From Astragalus membranaceus (taxonomy: Eukaryota; Streptophyta; Magnoliopsida; Fabales; Fabaceae), in contig CM076847.1 in NCBI GenBank assembly GCA_039519185.1, positions 19,837,251 to 19,901,250 on the forward strand: DNA of 64,000 nucleotides, read 5' to 3'. The notes under the pieces are model-generated. The model had not been told where the DNA came from. It saw nothing but the letters and a program-made list of their open reading frames with translations, and made no database searches. Position numbers and translations under genes: made by a program. Positions 1 to 11,313 of this stretch are shown here, piece after piece. Positions within the stretch are counted from its first letter, which is position 1. Every line of letters begins with the position of its first letter.

Positions 1-1220
1 ATCAAGTAATCTAGGAGACCAATCTGAGGCTGGACTAAAGGTTGGTTCATTTATATTATAAAGGGCTGCAGAATCAAAGACCTGTATATATGTATGATAC
101 TAATCCAGATTCTGTTTATATTCAAAATAAACCAAAAACGAATTTAGACAAGTTTTTTTCTTTTCTCTGATTAGGGTACTGTTTGCATAAAATTAGAAAT
201 TAATTTTGTCAAAAGATTATATTTGCTTCGTTTGTGTTCTGTTCGTTTCAAACTAGGCTAGTTCTCTGTTTTAAGAAACCAAAAGGCATACAAACACAGT
301 AATCAAACATAGTATAAATCAGATGATTAAGGATCCAGAATCAAAAATAATAGCAGAAAAAATGTGTTGAAGAAGAATAGGCCAAGAACAGAAAAATTAA
401 ATAAACAAAACTGACCTTAGTGTGCTCGCCGGAGCTCCGGTCGTCTTCTCCGGCGAGCTCCACCACGAACTCCGGCGACCAACCACGAGACCGAGCTCCT
501 CTCCCTAAACCGAAGCCAACCCTTTCAGATAACTCCAGCCGCCTGAAATCGCCATCGCAACCACCCCCACGCGTTCGTCGCCGCCGAAGAAACACCATTC
601 TCCGCTCGCCGTTAGCTCCGTACCCTTCAACGCCGTCGCGCAGCCTTCCCTTCTCCCCCTCACCGCCATGCTTGTTTTTCTCTCCCGGTCTCGCAAAACT
701 CTCGCCAAAAACCCCTCTCTGCGCGTCAAGCCCCGTCGCCCCCCCTCCATCTTTTTCTCTCCACGATTATCGCTCTCCCTCTCTCTTTCCTTTCTTCTCT
801 CTCAGCGCGAATCTTTCCCTTTCTTCTCCGGCGATAAATCCTCTCTCTCTCCTCCTGAAATTCCGGCGAAACCTTCGCCCTTCTCTCTCCCTAGCCAGCT
901 GCGGCGCAGCTGTTGAAGTAGTGGGAAAAATTAGGGTTTTCGGTACCCCCCCTTTTAATACCTCTCTATTTTGTTTTATTATTATTTATTTATTCATTTT
1001 TTTTTAATATTCAGGTTCATAATTACACCCCACGGATTAACACACACACACTCCTTCACTTAAGCCCAGTTTCGCATACTGGGCCCTCCAATGCGGACTG
1101 GGCTTCCTCTTTACACCCCCGATTAATTATACAACCCCACACAGTTAATTACACTCCCACTTTACCATTTCACCCCCTTTCTCGTTTTTATTTAATTTAA
1201 TTACCTTCAAGACAAAATAG
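1..1220. other. Unassigned region, possibly the outer part of an Ogre-like LTR
   Basis: No gene is recognised. Positions 1-400 are AT-rich. Positions 420-930 are strongly C/T-rich with CCGGCGA-type words. Positions 1010-1200 hold phrases such as ACACCCC and TTAATTAC. The long open frame through 420-1007 is low-complexity Pro/Ser/Arg and is best read as a composition effect. The next 1.1 kb is LTR-like, so this may be the 5' part of the same long LTR, but no TG boundary can be fixed. Confidence 0.35.
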
Positions 1221-1490
1221 TTTCTCATAAATCAAAAACTTTGTTAATAGTCATGTGAAGCCTTTGCTTGCATGATTATTAATAACGAGGTGCTAGCGGT
1301 GGTCACTTGGAGCCTTTGCTCAATTGATCATCATGAATGCCTGAATTTTCCTAAAGAGTTTCACTAAATCAAAAAAACTTTGTTAATAGTCTTGTGAAGC
1401 CTTTGCTTGCATGATTATTAACAATGAGGTACTAGTGGTGATCACTTGGAGCCTTTGCTTAATTGATCATCATAAATGCCTAATTTTCAC
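1221..1490 (+). repeat. Tandem duplication, about 139-bp unit, at the start of the shared LTR block
   Basis: Two adjacent units share the phrases TGTTAATAGTC, GAAGCCTTTGCTTGCATGAT and TCACTTGGAGCCTTTGCT. The first unit starts near 1221 and the second near 1360. They differ by scattered substitutions. Only the second unit's tail is present in the right-hand LTR copy near 3818. Confidence 0.7.
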
Positions 1491-2323
1491 AATTAAACAA
1501 GATAAAAAATAAAAATCTTTTTCTAGACAAACTAGAACTACGTCGCCTTTTGATTCTCCACCCGGAGATACGTAGGAGCAGGGCCACGCCCCTGTCAAGC
1601 GCAAAAATAAACAATTTCTAAAATTAAAGAATATACAAACAGATCTCCTTCATTTCAAGAGCAAAAGTCTTATTTTCAAAGTAGGGGATTAAGTCGATCG
1701 TACGGCCGGGTTAATCATGGTTTTAAGATAAGTGAACTGTGGTCCCTCAGAGCCCCAGCGCTCCTTCAGCCCTCAGTGGCCCTTCAGAGCCCCAGTGCTC
1801 CTTCAGACCCCCAGTGGTCCTCCAACACAGATCACACAGTCCTAAAACCCCTACATTAAAAAACACCAACCCACAAACATTTTCTACACACAAGAACTAC
1901 GTAGCTTTGAATTCTCCTTCGCACCGGGAGATACGTAGGAGCGGGCCATGTCCCGTCAAGCACTTCTTTCTAAAAACCCTTTTTTCTTCCTTTCTCGCCA
2001 AAAATAAAATTTTTTATTAAGTTCTTTAATTCATTTTTCAATAAGAAATAAAGAGGTAAATTAGGTATTTTTCAAATCAACACTTAAAACCACACATTTA
2101 ATTAAAGGTTCCCTCTCAGTAGAGAGGACGCGTGAGGTGCTAATACCTTCCCCGCGCGTAACCGACCCCCGAACCCAAAACTCTCAGTTTTCAAAGGCCA
2201 ATCGCTTTCCAATAAAAGGTTTTCCTAATATGTTCCTTGATAAATATTAGTGGCGGCTTCATTGTCTTAAGAAAAGTTGTGAACGAGGAAGGTTCTCCCT
2301 CGGGGACTTTTTCGGGCGCAACA
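1242..2323 (+). mobile_element. Ogre-like LTR, left copy (5' boundary uncertain)
   Basis: From about 1432 to 2323 this sequence is repeated almost identically at 3818-4708. It ends GGGCGCAACA and is followed two bases later by a primer-binding site. It contains two copies of a CTACGT...ACGTAG hairpin module (1538-1575 and 1897-1938). The LTR probably starts with TGTTA around 1242 or 1381, or further left; no matching target-site duplication was found. The Ogre/Tat assignment rests on the primer-site sequence and the hairpin module and is inference. Confidence 0.6.
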
Positions 2324-2325
2324 GC

Positions 2326-2343
2326 TGGCGACTTCACTGGGGA
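2326..2343 (+). promoter_or_regulatory. Primer-binding site, tRNA-Arg type
   Basis: TGGCGACTTCACTGGGGA lies two bases after the LTR end. It closely resembles the tRNA-Arg-type primer site known from Ogre/Tat retrotransposons. The lineage call is inference. Confidence 0.6.
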
Positions 2344-3813
2344 AACCAAAAAAACATTTTTTTTTCAAAAGTGGGTCAAGCCTAATTAATTAATTGTGTG
2401 GTTTATATGATTGATTTGAATATCTTGCTTTGCCTCTCTTCTTCTTCCTTTTTCATAAGCATGTTACATCCATGTGCATTCTTATTCTATGTTTGCTTTT
2501 GCAATAGATAGTTACTTCTTTGCTTAGTTCCCTCATGCATTTCTTCCCCTTTCTTATCATGTCCCCTTCTTCTCTGCTCCCTTTCCTATGGTAAGCACAT
2601 GCATACTTCCCCTTTCTTATCATGTCCCCTTCTTCTTTGCTCCCTTTCTTGAGGTAAGTAGTGCATTGTTATTGGCACCCTAGATTAGTTTATATTGGAT
2701 CGATATTGAACCCTAGGATAAACAACATGCTATTTGTCTGGACTGCTCTGGATTTTCATTTGCAGGTGGGGAAGGGTAGTTATTCCTAGGTGTTGTGCCC
2801 TCGACACACACTTCACATCCTATACTTGTGAGCATTGAGTGGGGCCTAAAACCCAAGGTCTGAACAAAAACCTAGGAGAGTGGGAACGATTAGTGACTGC
2901 CATTCGTAGACCTTTGTCTGTATGGCTCTCATGAAAGTTCCGCCCAAGAGTGCGCTTTGTCATGATGCCTCACACTCGGTAGCTTTCTACGATTGTGGGT
3001 GCCATCATGAGAGAGACCTTAGCTCTTGGTTGCCATTATAAGGAAGTGATTACAACCTACATGGGAGGATTACCCCTTTCGTCGACTTTAGACCCTAGGA
3101 TTCCCACCCTTTGTAGGACACGGGGGCACGCCTTTGTTTGTTGCATTAGTTTAGGCATTCCTTTTTCTTAAACTCTATTTCAAAATCGTAGAAAATAATA
3201 TCCTTATTTTCTTACCCTCTTTTTATGTAAATGACACATCATTTCGCATCCACATCATTTCGCATTCACATCGTTTCGCACCATTGCATTTGCATCTAAC
3301 AAAAGTTTGAAAAAAAAAACATTCATCTTGCATTCCCTTTCATTACATAAAGATAAAACAAAAAATAATTATCATCTGCATAGCATAAGCATTTCATTTA
3401 TAATCATGCAAAAAATCCTCGTCGAGTTCACCCAAGACGAGGCGTTCATGCATAAGCATTATTTCAAAAAAAGAGACACAGTAGAACTACGTAAGCTTTG
3501 ATTCCTCATTACAATGGGGATACGTAGGAGCGGGTCATACCCCGTCAGGCACATTTTTCTAAAACCCTTTTTCCAATAAATCATTTGCATCTCCAAATAA
3601 TTTTCAAAATCATGTTCCAAAACTAAAAAACAAAAAAAGAAAATCATTGTGAGTATCATGCATCTCATTGCACAAAAAAAAATGAAAACAAGAAATCATC
3701 TCATTCATAATCATGAATAAAAATCATCATCAAATTTATTCCAAATGTAGCATTCATGCACCATTTCATTAACCTCATCACTTTGGTTCAAATACATCAT
3801 TCCTCCATACATG
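2344..3813 (+). mobile_element. Internal non-coding region of the Ogre-like element
   Basis: This lies between the primer site and the second LTR copy. It holds no open frame resembling gag or pol. There is a C/T-rich repeat around 2520-2650 (CCCCTTTCTTATCATGTCCC occurs twice), a more GC-rich block at 2780-3150, and one further CTACGT...ACGTAG module at 3487-3527. It looks like the long untranslated leader of an Ogre-type element with the coding part lost, so this copy is non-autonomous. Confidence 0.5.
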
Positions 3814-3817
3814 CATC

Positions 3818-4708
3818 CTAGTGGTGATCACTTGGAGCCTTTGCTTAATTGATCATCATAAATGCCTAATTTTCACAATTAAACAAGATAAAAAATAAAA
3901 ATCTTTTTCTAGACAAACTAGAACTACGTCGCCTTTGATTCTCCACCCGGAGATACGTAGGAGCAGGGCCACGCCCCTGTCAAGCGCAAAAATAAACAAT
4001 TTCTAAAATTAAAGAATATACAAACAGATCTCCTTCATTTAAAGAGCAAAAGTCTTATTTTCAAAGTAGGGGATTAAGTCGATCGTACGGCCGGGTTAAT
4101 CATCGTTTTAAGATAAGTGAACTGTGGTCCCTCAGAGCCCCAGCGCTCCTTCAGCCCTCAGTGGCCCTTCAGAGCCCCAGTGCTCCTTCAGACCCCCAGT
4201 GGTCCTCCAACACAGATCACACAGTCCTAAAACCCCTACATTAAAAAACACCAACCCACAAACATTTTCTACACACAAGAACTACGTAGCTTTGAATTCT
4301 CCATCGCACCGGGAGATACGTAGGAGCGGACCATGTCCCGTCAAGCACTTCTTTCTAAAAACCCTTTTTTCTTCCTTTCTCGCCAAAAATAAAATTTTTT
4401 ATTAAGTTCTTTAATTCATTTTTCAATGAGAAATAAAGAGGTAAATTAAGTATTTTTCAAATCAACACTTAAAACCACACATTTAATTAAAGGTTCCCTC
4501 TCAGTAGAGAGGACGCGTGAGGTGCTAATACCTTCCCCGCGCGTAACCGACCCCCGAACCCAAAACTCTCAGTTTTCAAAGGCCAATCGCTTTCCAATAA
4601 AAGGTTTTCCTAATATTTTCCTTGATAAATATTCGTGGCGGCTTCATTGTCTTAAGAAATGTTGTGAACGAGGAAGGTTCTCCCTCGGGGACTTTTTCGG
4701 GCGCAACA
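3818..4708 (+). mobile_element. Ogre-like LTR, right copy (5'-truncated)
   Basis: Near-identical to 1432-2323, ending at the same GGGCGCAACA. It starts abruptly at CTAGTGGTGATCAC, so the outer 5' part of the LTR is missing. The pentamer CATCC precedes it (3814-3818, its last base overlapping the first shared base) and follows it (4709-4713). This could be a chance match or a trace of the event that placed it. It carries two hairpin modules (3924-3960 and 4282-4323). Confidence 0.7.
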
Positions 4709-4855
4709 CATCCCCATCCACCGTGGATTTTAGCAAAGAAATAGTTCAACACATTAGCCACAAGTATACCAACTGTTATGGATAGCTGAAACCCAATATT
4801 CAAAGCTCCTCTGTATTTGTATGGGGCCATCTCAGAGAGGTACAATGGCACAGAT
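4709..4855 (-). pseudogene. Exon fragment of a hexose/sugar transporter (STP family)
   Basis: Read on the minus strand, this short piece encodes a peptide typical of plant STP H+/monosaccharide symporters. It runs from PLYLSEMAP through KYRGALNIGFQLSITVGILV to NYFFAKIHGGWG, which is the cytoplasmic loop and following membrane helix in the N-terminal half of the 12-helix major facilitator fold. The reading stops exactly where the Ogre-like LTR begins (4708). An open frame does continue into LTR sequence but is meaningless there. Towards 4855 the exon fades into AT-rich DNA, perhaps an intron. It is a remnant of about 49 codons out of an expected 500, so it is not functional. Confidence 0.8.
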
Positions 4856-4943
4856 TGTTACAAATAAATTATTATTATTTTATAATAGCAATTCATTAAT
4901 GTTTAATAATAGCAACTACAATCAAATAAATAATGTTGACGTC
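4856..4943. other. AT-rich flank between STP exon scrap and chromovirus
   Basis: This is non-coding and ends with ACGTC (4939-4943), the left target-site copy of the adjoining Ty3 element. Before that insertion it was continuous with 19138 onwards. It may be STP intron sequence. Confidence 0.4.
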
Positions 4944-7527
4944 TGTAACGCCCCAAAATAATTTAATTAATTATTTAATTAAGTTATTTAAGGCTTACAA
5001 TATTTATTTAATTTAATTAAATAATTCAAGGTTTAATTATTTTATTTTATTTATTAGGAGGTGTTGTCACGAATTAAGTGGTGCGAGCAAGGGCCCGTGA
5101 TCCACAATTAGGCCCGTGGCCCATTGCCTAGTCAAGGAATTCGACTCACAAGGGGTCTTAGAAGTTAGTTTTCATTTTTTGACTCAAGTGGGAAAAGAAA
5201 GAAAAGAAACGTAAAAAGGAGAGAGTGAGAAGAGGAGAAGTGCGAAGTGAAGAGGAGAAGAAGAGAAGGGGGCGAATCACTCAAGGAGGAGGAAGAGCTT
5301 GATTGGAGTCTTGCATTTTCCTTGGAGCTTTGCTAGCAATTTTCGACTTCCATAAGGTTAGGGGGTCCTCTTTTGTTTTTAATACCTTATGCGAATTGGT
5401 GATGCTTAGGGTTAGGGTTCTAGGATAGTTTCCATGAATGAATTGTGATGTTGATGATTAATTTATAGTATTGCGATGCTTGAATTTGAATTGCCTATGT
5501 TGAAATCGCACGATTAATGTTTGAATTGTTGCTAATGCGAATTGGATGTCATATGTTTGAATATATGACTTATTGGTGCTTACTTGTTGAAAATTGAGAA
5601 TCATGGTGATACTTGACTCATATATATAATTGAGTGTTTTGGTGAATTTAAATTGGCAATTGAATTGAAGAATTCTGATTTTGGAAGCCCCTAGGCGCCT
5701 TGGGCGCCATATGCATGTTGCTGGATTTTGTGTTCTGCGCCTTAGTCATGGGCGCCAGGCGCCCAGCAGTGTCCCTGCGCCAGTTTTCCAATTCTGTTGC
5801 CCCTGTGTTGCTGTTTGTGTCACTGTGTTGCTGTGCCTGTTGCCACTGTGTGGCTGTGTTCTGTGTCACTGTGCTGCCAGTTTTGGCGCTATGTGCTTGT
5901 GTCATGGGCGCCAAGGGCCCCAATGTTCTGGTGATGGTTTTGTAAAATTTGGTTTCAGGTTTTCATAGTCAGGTAAAATGGCTCGTGCAAAATGATTTTG
6001 GGTACCAAAATAGTTGGGTTGCGTGTTTTCACTAGGCGCCTAGTGTATGGGAGCCAAAAATGCTGTTCACTTTTTGACAAAACTTTTATTGGGTTCTCAT
6101 ATTCTGAGCATTTGGCTCGTGTAAAATCAATTTCGAAGTAAAATGAGTTTTGTAGCATGTTGGCCTTAGGCGCCTAGTGCCTGGGCGCCGTGTTGTTGTG
6201 CTGGGCGCACTGCGCCTATGCGCGTGCTGTTTCCTGGGCGCCAAGCGCCTATGCGCGCTGCTGTTCCCTGGGCGCCGAGCGCCTATGCGCGTTACTGTCT
6301 CCTGGGCGCCATGCGCCTATGCGTGTTGCCTTTCCTGGGCGCCAAGCGCCCATGCGCCAAGCTCCGTGTTGCTCCTGGGCGCCCAGCGCCCATGCGCCAG
6401 TTCCAGGATGTCTAAGTATTTTTCCTATTTTGTTTTTAATGTAACTTTTGACTCGGTTATCCAAATTTAACGGTTCAAAATGCGTTTCGAAGCTAATTTC
6501 AGTGTCTATCCAATTGTTCCAATTTTATGCAAAAATAAATTATTTTACTGGTGTTTTCTGGGCTGATGGTGTTCAAGTGTCCAAATGGCTATTTTTATCC
6601 ACTTTCCCTATGTCGTGTCAATGTCCTAAATTGGTCTATCTGAATTGGAGTTGGTGTGAGTGGTGGGCTGAATTTGGTGAGTGTGATAAGGTGAGATTGG
6701 TGAGCAGAGGCTTCGGCCTAATTTTAATTTGGTGAGCTGATTAATGCACTATGGTGAGATTATGAATTAAAATGGTGAGCTGAATGAAATAGTGATTTTA
6801 TTTAATTGTAGTGTGTTGTGATGCATTTCCATAACACCTCATGAAATCATGTGCATTATTGGTGAGCAGAGGCTTCGGCCTAATTTTATTTGGTGAGCAG
6901 AGGCTACGGCCTATTTGTATTTGGTGACGGATCCGACATGCATGTGCCCGTGGAGTTTGGGTTGCATTTCATGCATAACCATACCTTTTGCATTGTTGTT
7001 TGGTGAATGTAACTGTGGTGTGGTTATTGCCTTTATTGTGAATTGGTGTGTCTGTTTCCCCTTTCCTATGCAGTGCTTAATTCCAATATGTTATTAATTA
7101 TGAAAAGAGACTCACCCTACTGCTTTTATGTTGCTTCTTATGTCGGCAACGTGCAGGTAATAACGAGTGAAGGTTTCCCTTATGCCTTCGTCTGGTAGGA
7201 AGTGTCACGCTCTGATACGTAGCACCAGGGGGGGTGTCCTATGTTTATGTGTTGTTTTCATTAACCGTTAGATTTTATTGGTGATGTATTGGTTTTTATT
7301 GTTAGAACTTATTATTATTCCGCTGCTGGTGGTGATTGAATTTAGCTGATGCGAACTAAACGTTTTTTTTGTTTATGGTGCTATGTACCTTGTATTTTGA
7401 ACCGAACTGTGAAAAGTGAAGTGGTTGATTTTATGATGTAAGTGTAGCACTCGCTTAAATTATTTTCAAAAAAAAAAGAAACTCTGATTTTATTAAAAAG
7501 TAAGGTTATTAGAAAAGGGGTGTTACA
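4944..7527 (+). repeat. 5' LTR of the chromovirus (2584 bp)
   Basis: Starts TGTAACGCCCC and ends GTGTTACA. It is nearly identical to 16567-19137. Differences include several substitutions and a length change in the GGCGCC-rich block, where the 5' copy has an extra GCGCCCATGCGCC segment near 6345. It holds a dense GGCGCC/GCGCC cluster (5690-6400) and three copies of a GGTGAGCAGAGGCT motif (6688, 6861, 6892). Short open frames across it are artefacts of these repeats. Confidence 0.95.
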
Positions 7528-7531
7528 TTAG

Positions 7532-7543
7532 TGGTATCAGAGC
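7532..7543 (+). promoter_or_regulatory. Primer-binding site for initiator tRNA-Met
   Basis: TGGTATCAGAGC lies four bases after the LTR end. It is complementary to the 3' end of plant initiator tRNA-Met, the usual primer for chromoviruses. Confidence 0.93.
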
Positions 7544-7646
7544 AGTTCGGTCTGTCCGGCCAAGTCGTCCTGTCATAGTGTCTTATGACAAATAGAATTG
7601 TTAGATTAGTTCTAAATTTCTGTTTGTGCTGCAGTGATAGTTTGAA

Positions 7647-8663
7647 ATGGCTGGGAGGAACGACGCTGCTCTTGCTGCTGCTTTGCAGGCTATGGCTCAG
7701 GCTGTTGGGAACCAGCAAAATGGTGCTGAAAATGCTGGGACTCGCAGTTTAGCCACGTTCCAGAGGGAGAATCCACCTGTTTTTAAGGGCAAGTACAATC
7801 CAGATGGTGCTCTAGCATGGCTGAAAGAGATCGAAAGGATATTTCGGGTCATGGATTGTAATGATGCGCAGAAGGTCAGGTATGGTACCCATACGCTGGC
7901 AGAGGAAGCTGATGATTGGTGGATGGAGGTTAGGCAGAGGTTAGAGACTGCTAATGAGGAGATAACTTGGGCTGTTTTCCGTAGAGAGTTCTTACGGAAG
8001 TATTTTCCTGAAGATGTGAGAGGTAAGAAAGAAATAGAGTTCCTTGAGCTGAAGCAAGGAAGCATGTCAGTGACAGAGTATGCTGCCAAGTTCACTGAAT
8101 TGGCTAAGTTTTACCCCCACTATGCTGATGCTGATTCTGAATTTTCAAAATGTATAAAGTTTGAGAATGGACTGAGGGCTGATATAAAGAAAGCTATAGG
8201 GTACCAGAAGATTCGGGTATTCGCTGATTTGATCGACAGTTGCAGGATATATGAAGATGATAGTAATGCTCACTCCAAGGTCATGAGAGATCAGAGGGGT
8301 AAATTTCAGAACCGGGGTAAGCCATATGAGGTTCAGGCTGGTAAGGGTAAGCAGAGGTATGCAGATAATAAGAAAACAAGTGGGGGAGATGCCCCTGCGA
8401 AGGTTGTGTGCTACAGGTGTGGCAAGCCGGGCCATAAGAGTTTTGACTGCTCGGATAATAAATGTTTCAAGTGCGGTAAAGAAGGTCATGTGGCTGCGAA
8501 ATGTGAGAAAAGGGATGTGATGTGCTACAACTGTGGGGAAGCAGGTCATATTAGTACCAAGTGTACTAAGCCGAAGAAAGAGAAGTCTCATGGAAAAGTG
8601 TTTGCTCTCGCAGGATCAGAGGATACCAATGAGATTAGAGGTACATGTTTTATTAATGGTATT
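7647..8663 (+). pseudogene. gag: gag (capsid and nucleocapsid), truncated by nested insertion
   Basis: ATG at 7647 opens a frame of about 339 residues. The N-terminal two-thirds is a retrotransposon gag capsid domain (ALAWLKEIERIFRV near residue 54; EFLRKYFPEDVR near 112). The C-terminal part has three zinc knuckles of the CX2CX4HX4C type: CYRCGKPGHKSFDC, CFKCGKEGHVAAKC and CYNCGEAGHISTKC. The nucleocapsid packages element RNA. The frame runs into the nested LTR at 8664 and stops a few bases later. Allowing for the 4544 inserted bases, it is in phase with the protease segment at 13203, so gag and protease were once one ORF. Confidence 0.92.
8659..8663. repeat. Left target-site duplication (GTATT) of the nested element
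   Basis: GTATT here matches GTATT at 13203-13207 exactly and flanks TGTTAAC...GTCAACA. This fixes the nested element at 8664-13202. Confidence 0.95.
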
Positions 8664-9951
8664 TGTTAACAATTTGGCAAGTGTACCAATTGTCGCAAGT
8701 AATACAATTTATCGGTAAGAACCGGTCGATCCACAGGGATTGCGCGTTGACAACAATAGCAAATTTGTAAATTCGTAGATTGTAGATAGGTGATTAATCG
8801 AGTATTTGGTAACAGAATACGAACGTGAATTAATAATGCAAGAAAAACGACTAGGGATCGAATCCTCTCACCTCGCCTATCACATGAACCTCAGCCAATT
8901 CAAGTTAATTATTCAATTTCTAGATTCAATTCACCAATTTAGGTCAAGGGCAATTCCTTGTCTCAAGACCCCTATTACCCTAAGAGTTACCCTAATTCCT
9001 TAGGTGAGTCATGCCAGAGGGTAACGCATTAAGATTAAGAATTAATAAGAATTCACATAAGCTATCACATATTCCTATGGTGATTACTAGCATGTGATCT
9101 AAATACCCAATTTCCAGCTACTAATTCATATCCCTATGCAATCACTAGCCTGGATCATCGCAATTATCATATGTAATTGAAAAGCGTTAAGAACATAGGT
9201 AATTAGACAAGCAAATCGAATAACAACTGAATTAACTAAATCAATGGTTCACATGATAGGTTTGGGAGATTCATCTCTCCCTAATCTAAAGAATTAGTTA
9301 CAAATCATCCTAAGGGTGGAAACCAACATAGAATAGAAAACAAACATAAAGGAAGACATTTAGAACCTTCAATCCCTTGTTCCCAAGTGGTGAGAAGGCT
9401 CCAAATTCGCACCTCCAGCTGCTCCAAATCGTAGCTCCAATCCCCCAAAAAACGAAGTGCCTTCAAAATTCTGAAACAGCATTAAAAACCCTAATTTTTA
9501 CGCACCATCGCGACGCGGCCCGTGGCCGTCGCGTCGCGACAATTGGCAGAAACTTCAGGTCTCGCAAACTGCTCCAGGTCGCGTCGCGAGTCCCTCCTGG
9601 TCGCGACGCGAGAAATGACAGAAAGTTTTGGCTTGTAAAGACTCCTCCAAATCGCGTCGCGAACCTTCCTGGTCGCGACGCGAAAAATGACAGAAAGTTC
9701 TGATTACCAAAATTCCTCTAGATTGCTGCATTTCCGGGCAAGTGTCTGGTTCGCCGAAAGGTGCCACAATCAATTAAGAGGTCTTCAAGTCCCATTTAGC
9801 TCCAAAAGTGAAGGAATAACTTACAATTGAACTTCCTACTACAATGATCTAAAACTGAACTAAATCCCAGATAATGACTGTTATATAATAAAAACCCTGC
9901 ACAATTGGTCCTAAAAATGCCTAACTTACATCATATGACTGGGAGTCAACA
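8664..9951 (-). repeat. 3' LTR of the nested element (1288 bp)
   Basis: Ends are TGTTAACA and GTCAACA on the + strand. It contains six alternating CGCGACGCG/CGCGTCGCG words (9500-9690). The short open frames at 8806-9003 and 9377-9773 are repeat artefacts, because they recur in the other LTR. Confidence 0.93.
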
Positions 9952-9990
9952 CAACCCCAAACTTAAACTTTTGCTTGTCCTCAAGCAAAC
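9952..9990 (-). promoter_or_regulatory. Polypurine tract and conserved pre-PPT motif of the nested element
   Basis: On the minus strand the LTR is preceded by TTGAGGACAAGC, then AAGTTTAAGTTTGGGGTTG. The purine run primes plus-strand synthesis. A similar TTGAGGACA-plus-purine arrangement precedes the 3' LTR of the Athila-like element at 43340. Confidence 0.75.
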
Positions 9991-11313
9991 AATCAATTTA
10001 GGCTGTGGCTGTTTTTCTATTTAGCTGTTACATATACTACATCAACCTTAAACACATCAGCACATCAATTATCATCATCAATCTAATACAGTGGCATGAC
10101 AACTGAATTGGAAATACCGAATCATAAGCAGGCAGCATTCTCAAGTTTTCTCTGTACGCACATCTCACCAGTGTTTCACTCTTGAGGTGTTTTGGGTATT
10201 CACTCAATTCACAGTACCTGCATCATCGTTTCATAGGCTTGACAGAGTTCTATATCATCTTAAACAAATGAAATGCATACACACATTTTGAGGACTTTAC
10301 GGGTTATAGCGGGGCTTAGGTAAGGGTGGATACATTTGGATAAGTAGGTTGCACTTGGAGTTAGGCCTACCTCTCTTTTTGTCAATTTCACGCAATATTC
10401 ACCCATTTTCCCCAAAGCATATAACAAAACAAGAGAAGGAAATTATTTATTTATTTTTCTCTTCTTTTTTTTTTGATATGTATATATATACATATATATG
10501 TGTATTTTTTTTTTCTTCTTTTTCTTTCTTTGTTTTCTTGTTCCTTCTCTTGTATACCACCCCAAACTTAGTTCGTTGCTATTCCACGAGCAACCCCAAA
10601 CTTAAAACTTTCCCCACTCTCACAGCTTTTGTTACCTAACTCCAAGTTAAGAATTAACTAGGCTATGATTGACAGAGAAACAACATACAGTTTTTAACAA
10701 CAGGCTCAGAAGGCTAGCAGAGGATAAACATTAATGGGTTGGCTTGAAAGGCTCAGGGGTGCCAAAAGAATTGCCTCAGTGTGTATGAAAATCAAATGCA
10801 AAAATAATTAAGCACAATGTCAAGTTCTGCAGACTAATGCAAGCAAAGAATACACACACAATATATAAGACGTGTTCAGGCTCAAACCTCACAGTTGGGA
10901 TCATAGAGATGGAACTTGAGAGATGCTGCTCACAGATGATAAAGAACTTCCGCAACGTTTGTCATGATCCCTGCTATTACTTGATGATAAAACTTGAAGT
11001 GCGAGCGTCAAAAGGAGAATGCAAACATGCGACCCTAAATGCCACAGGTCATCACTATTGAAGCTGCTTTAACAAAACAAAACGAAATATAGGGCAGTGT
11101 TGCCCCACTATCACAGAGTAAGTTATAATCAGTAGTACAGACCAATGTGCGAAATAAAGTCAAAATAGGGCGAAATACAACCAACAGTGCAAAATAAAAA
11201 TAAAAGATGTCTGAGTAAAACAGGAAAATAAATGAGCCTCCTGCTCATGGGAAGGAAATGTGCTCCTCCAAATACTCGTCTCCTGAAAGAAGTGGATCCT
11301 GGGGGGCCTGCTG
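9991..11313 (-). mobile_element. Internal non-coding region of the nested element
   Basis: No gag or pol similarity is seen in either strand. CCCCAAACTTA occurs at 9954, 10561 and 10595. A poly-T and (TA)n stretch lies at 10443-10530. The longest frames are short and unconvincing. Confidence 0.6.

Noticed and set aside
420..1007. A 195-residue open frame rich in Pro, Ser and Arg
   Set aside because: C/T-biased composition, overlapping open frames on both strands and no recognisable domain; consistent with a GC-rich LTR or UTR.
1739..2020. A 93-residue frame, identical at 4124-4405
   Set aside because: The duplication is the LTR itself; the peptide is SAPSAL-type low complexity with no family resemblance.
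4576..4851. A 91-residue minus frame as a complete transporter peptide
   Set aside because: Only the part left of the LTR junction (4709-4851) resembles STP; the rest is LTR sequence that happens to stay open.
5681..6470. Several overlapping Cys/Ala-rich frames
   Set aside because: They arise from GGCGCC repeats read in different frames inside the LTR and recur in the other LTR.
8806..9773. Small open frames such as 8806-9003 and 9377-9703
   Set aside because: Present again in the second LTR of the nested element; no protein-like character.
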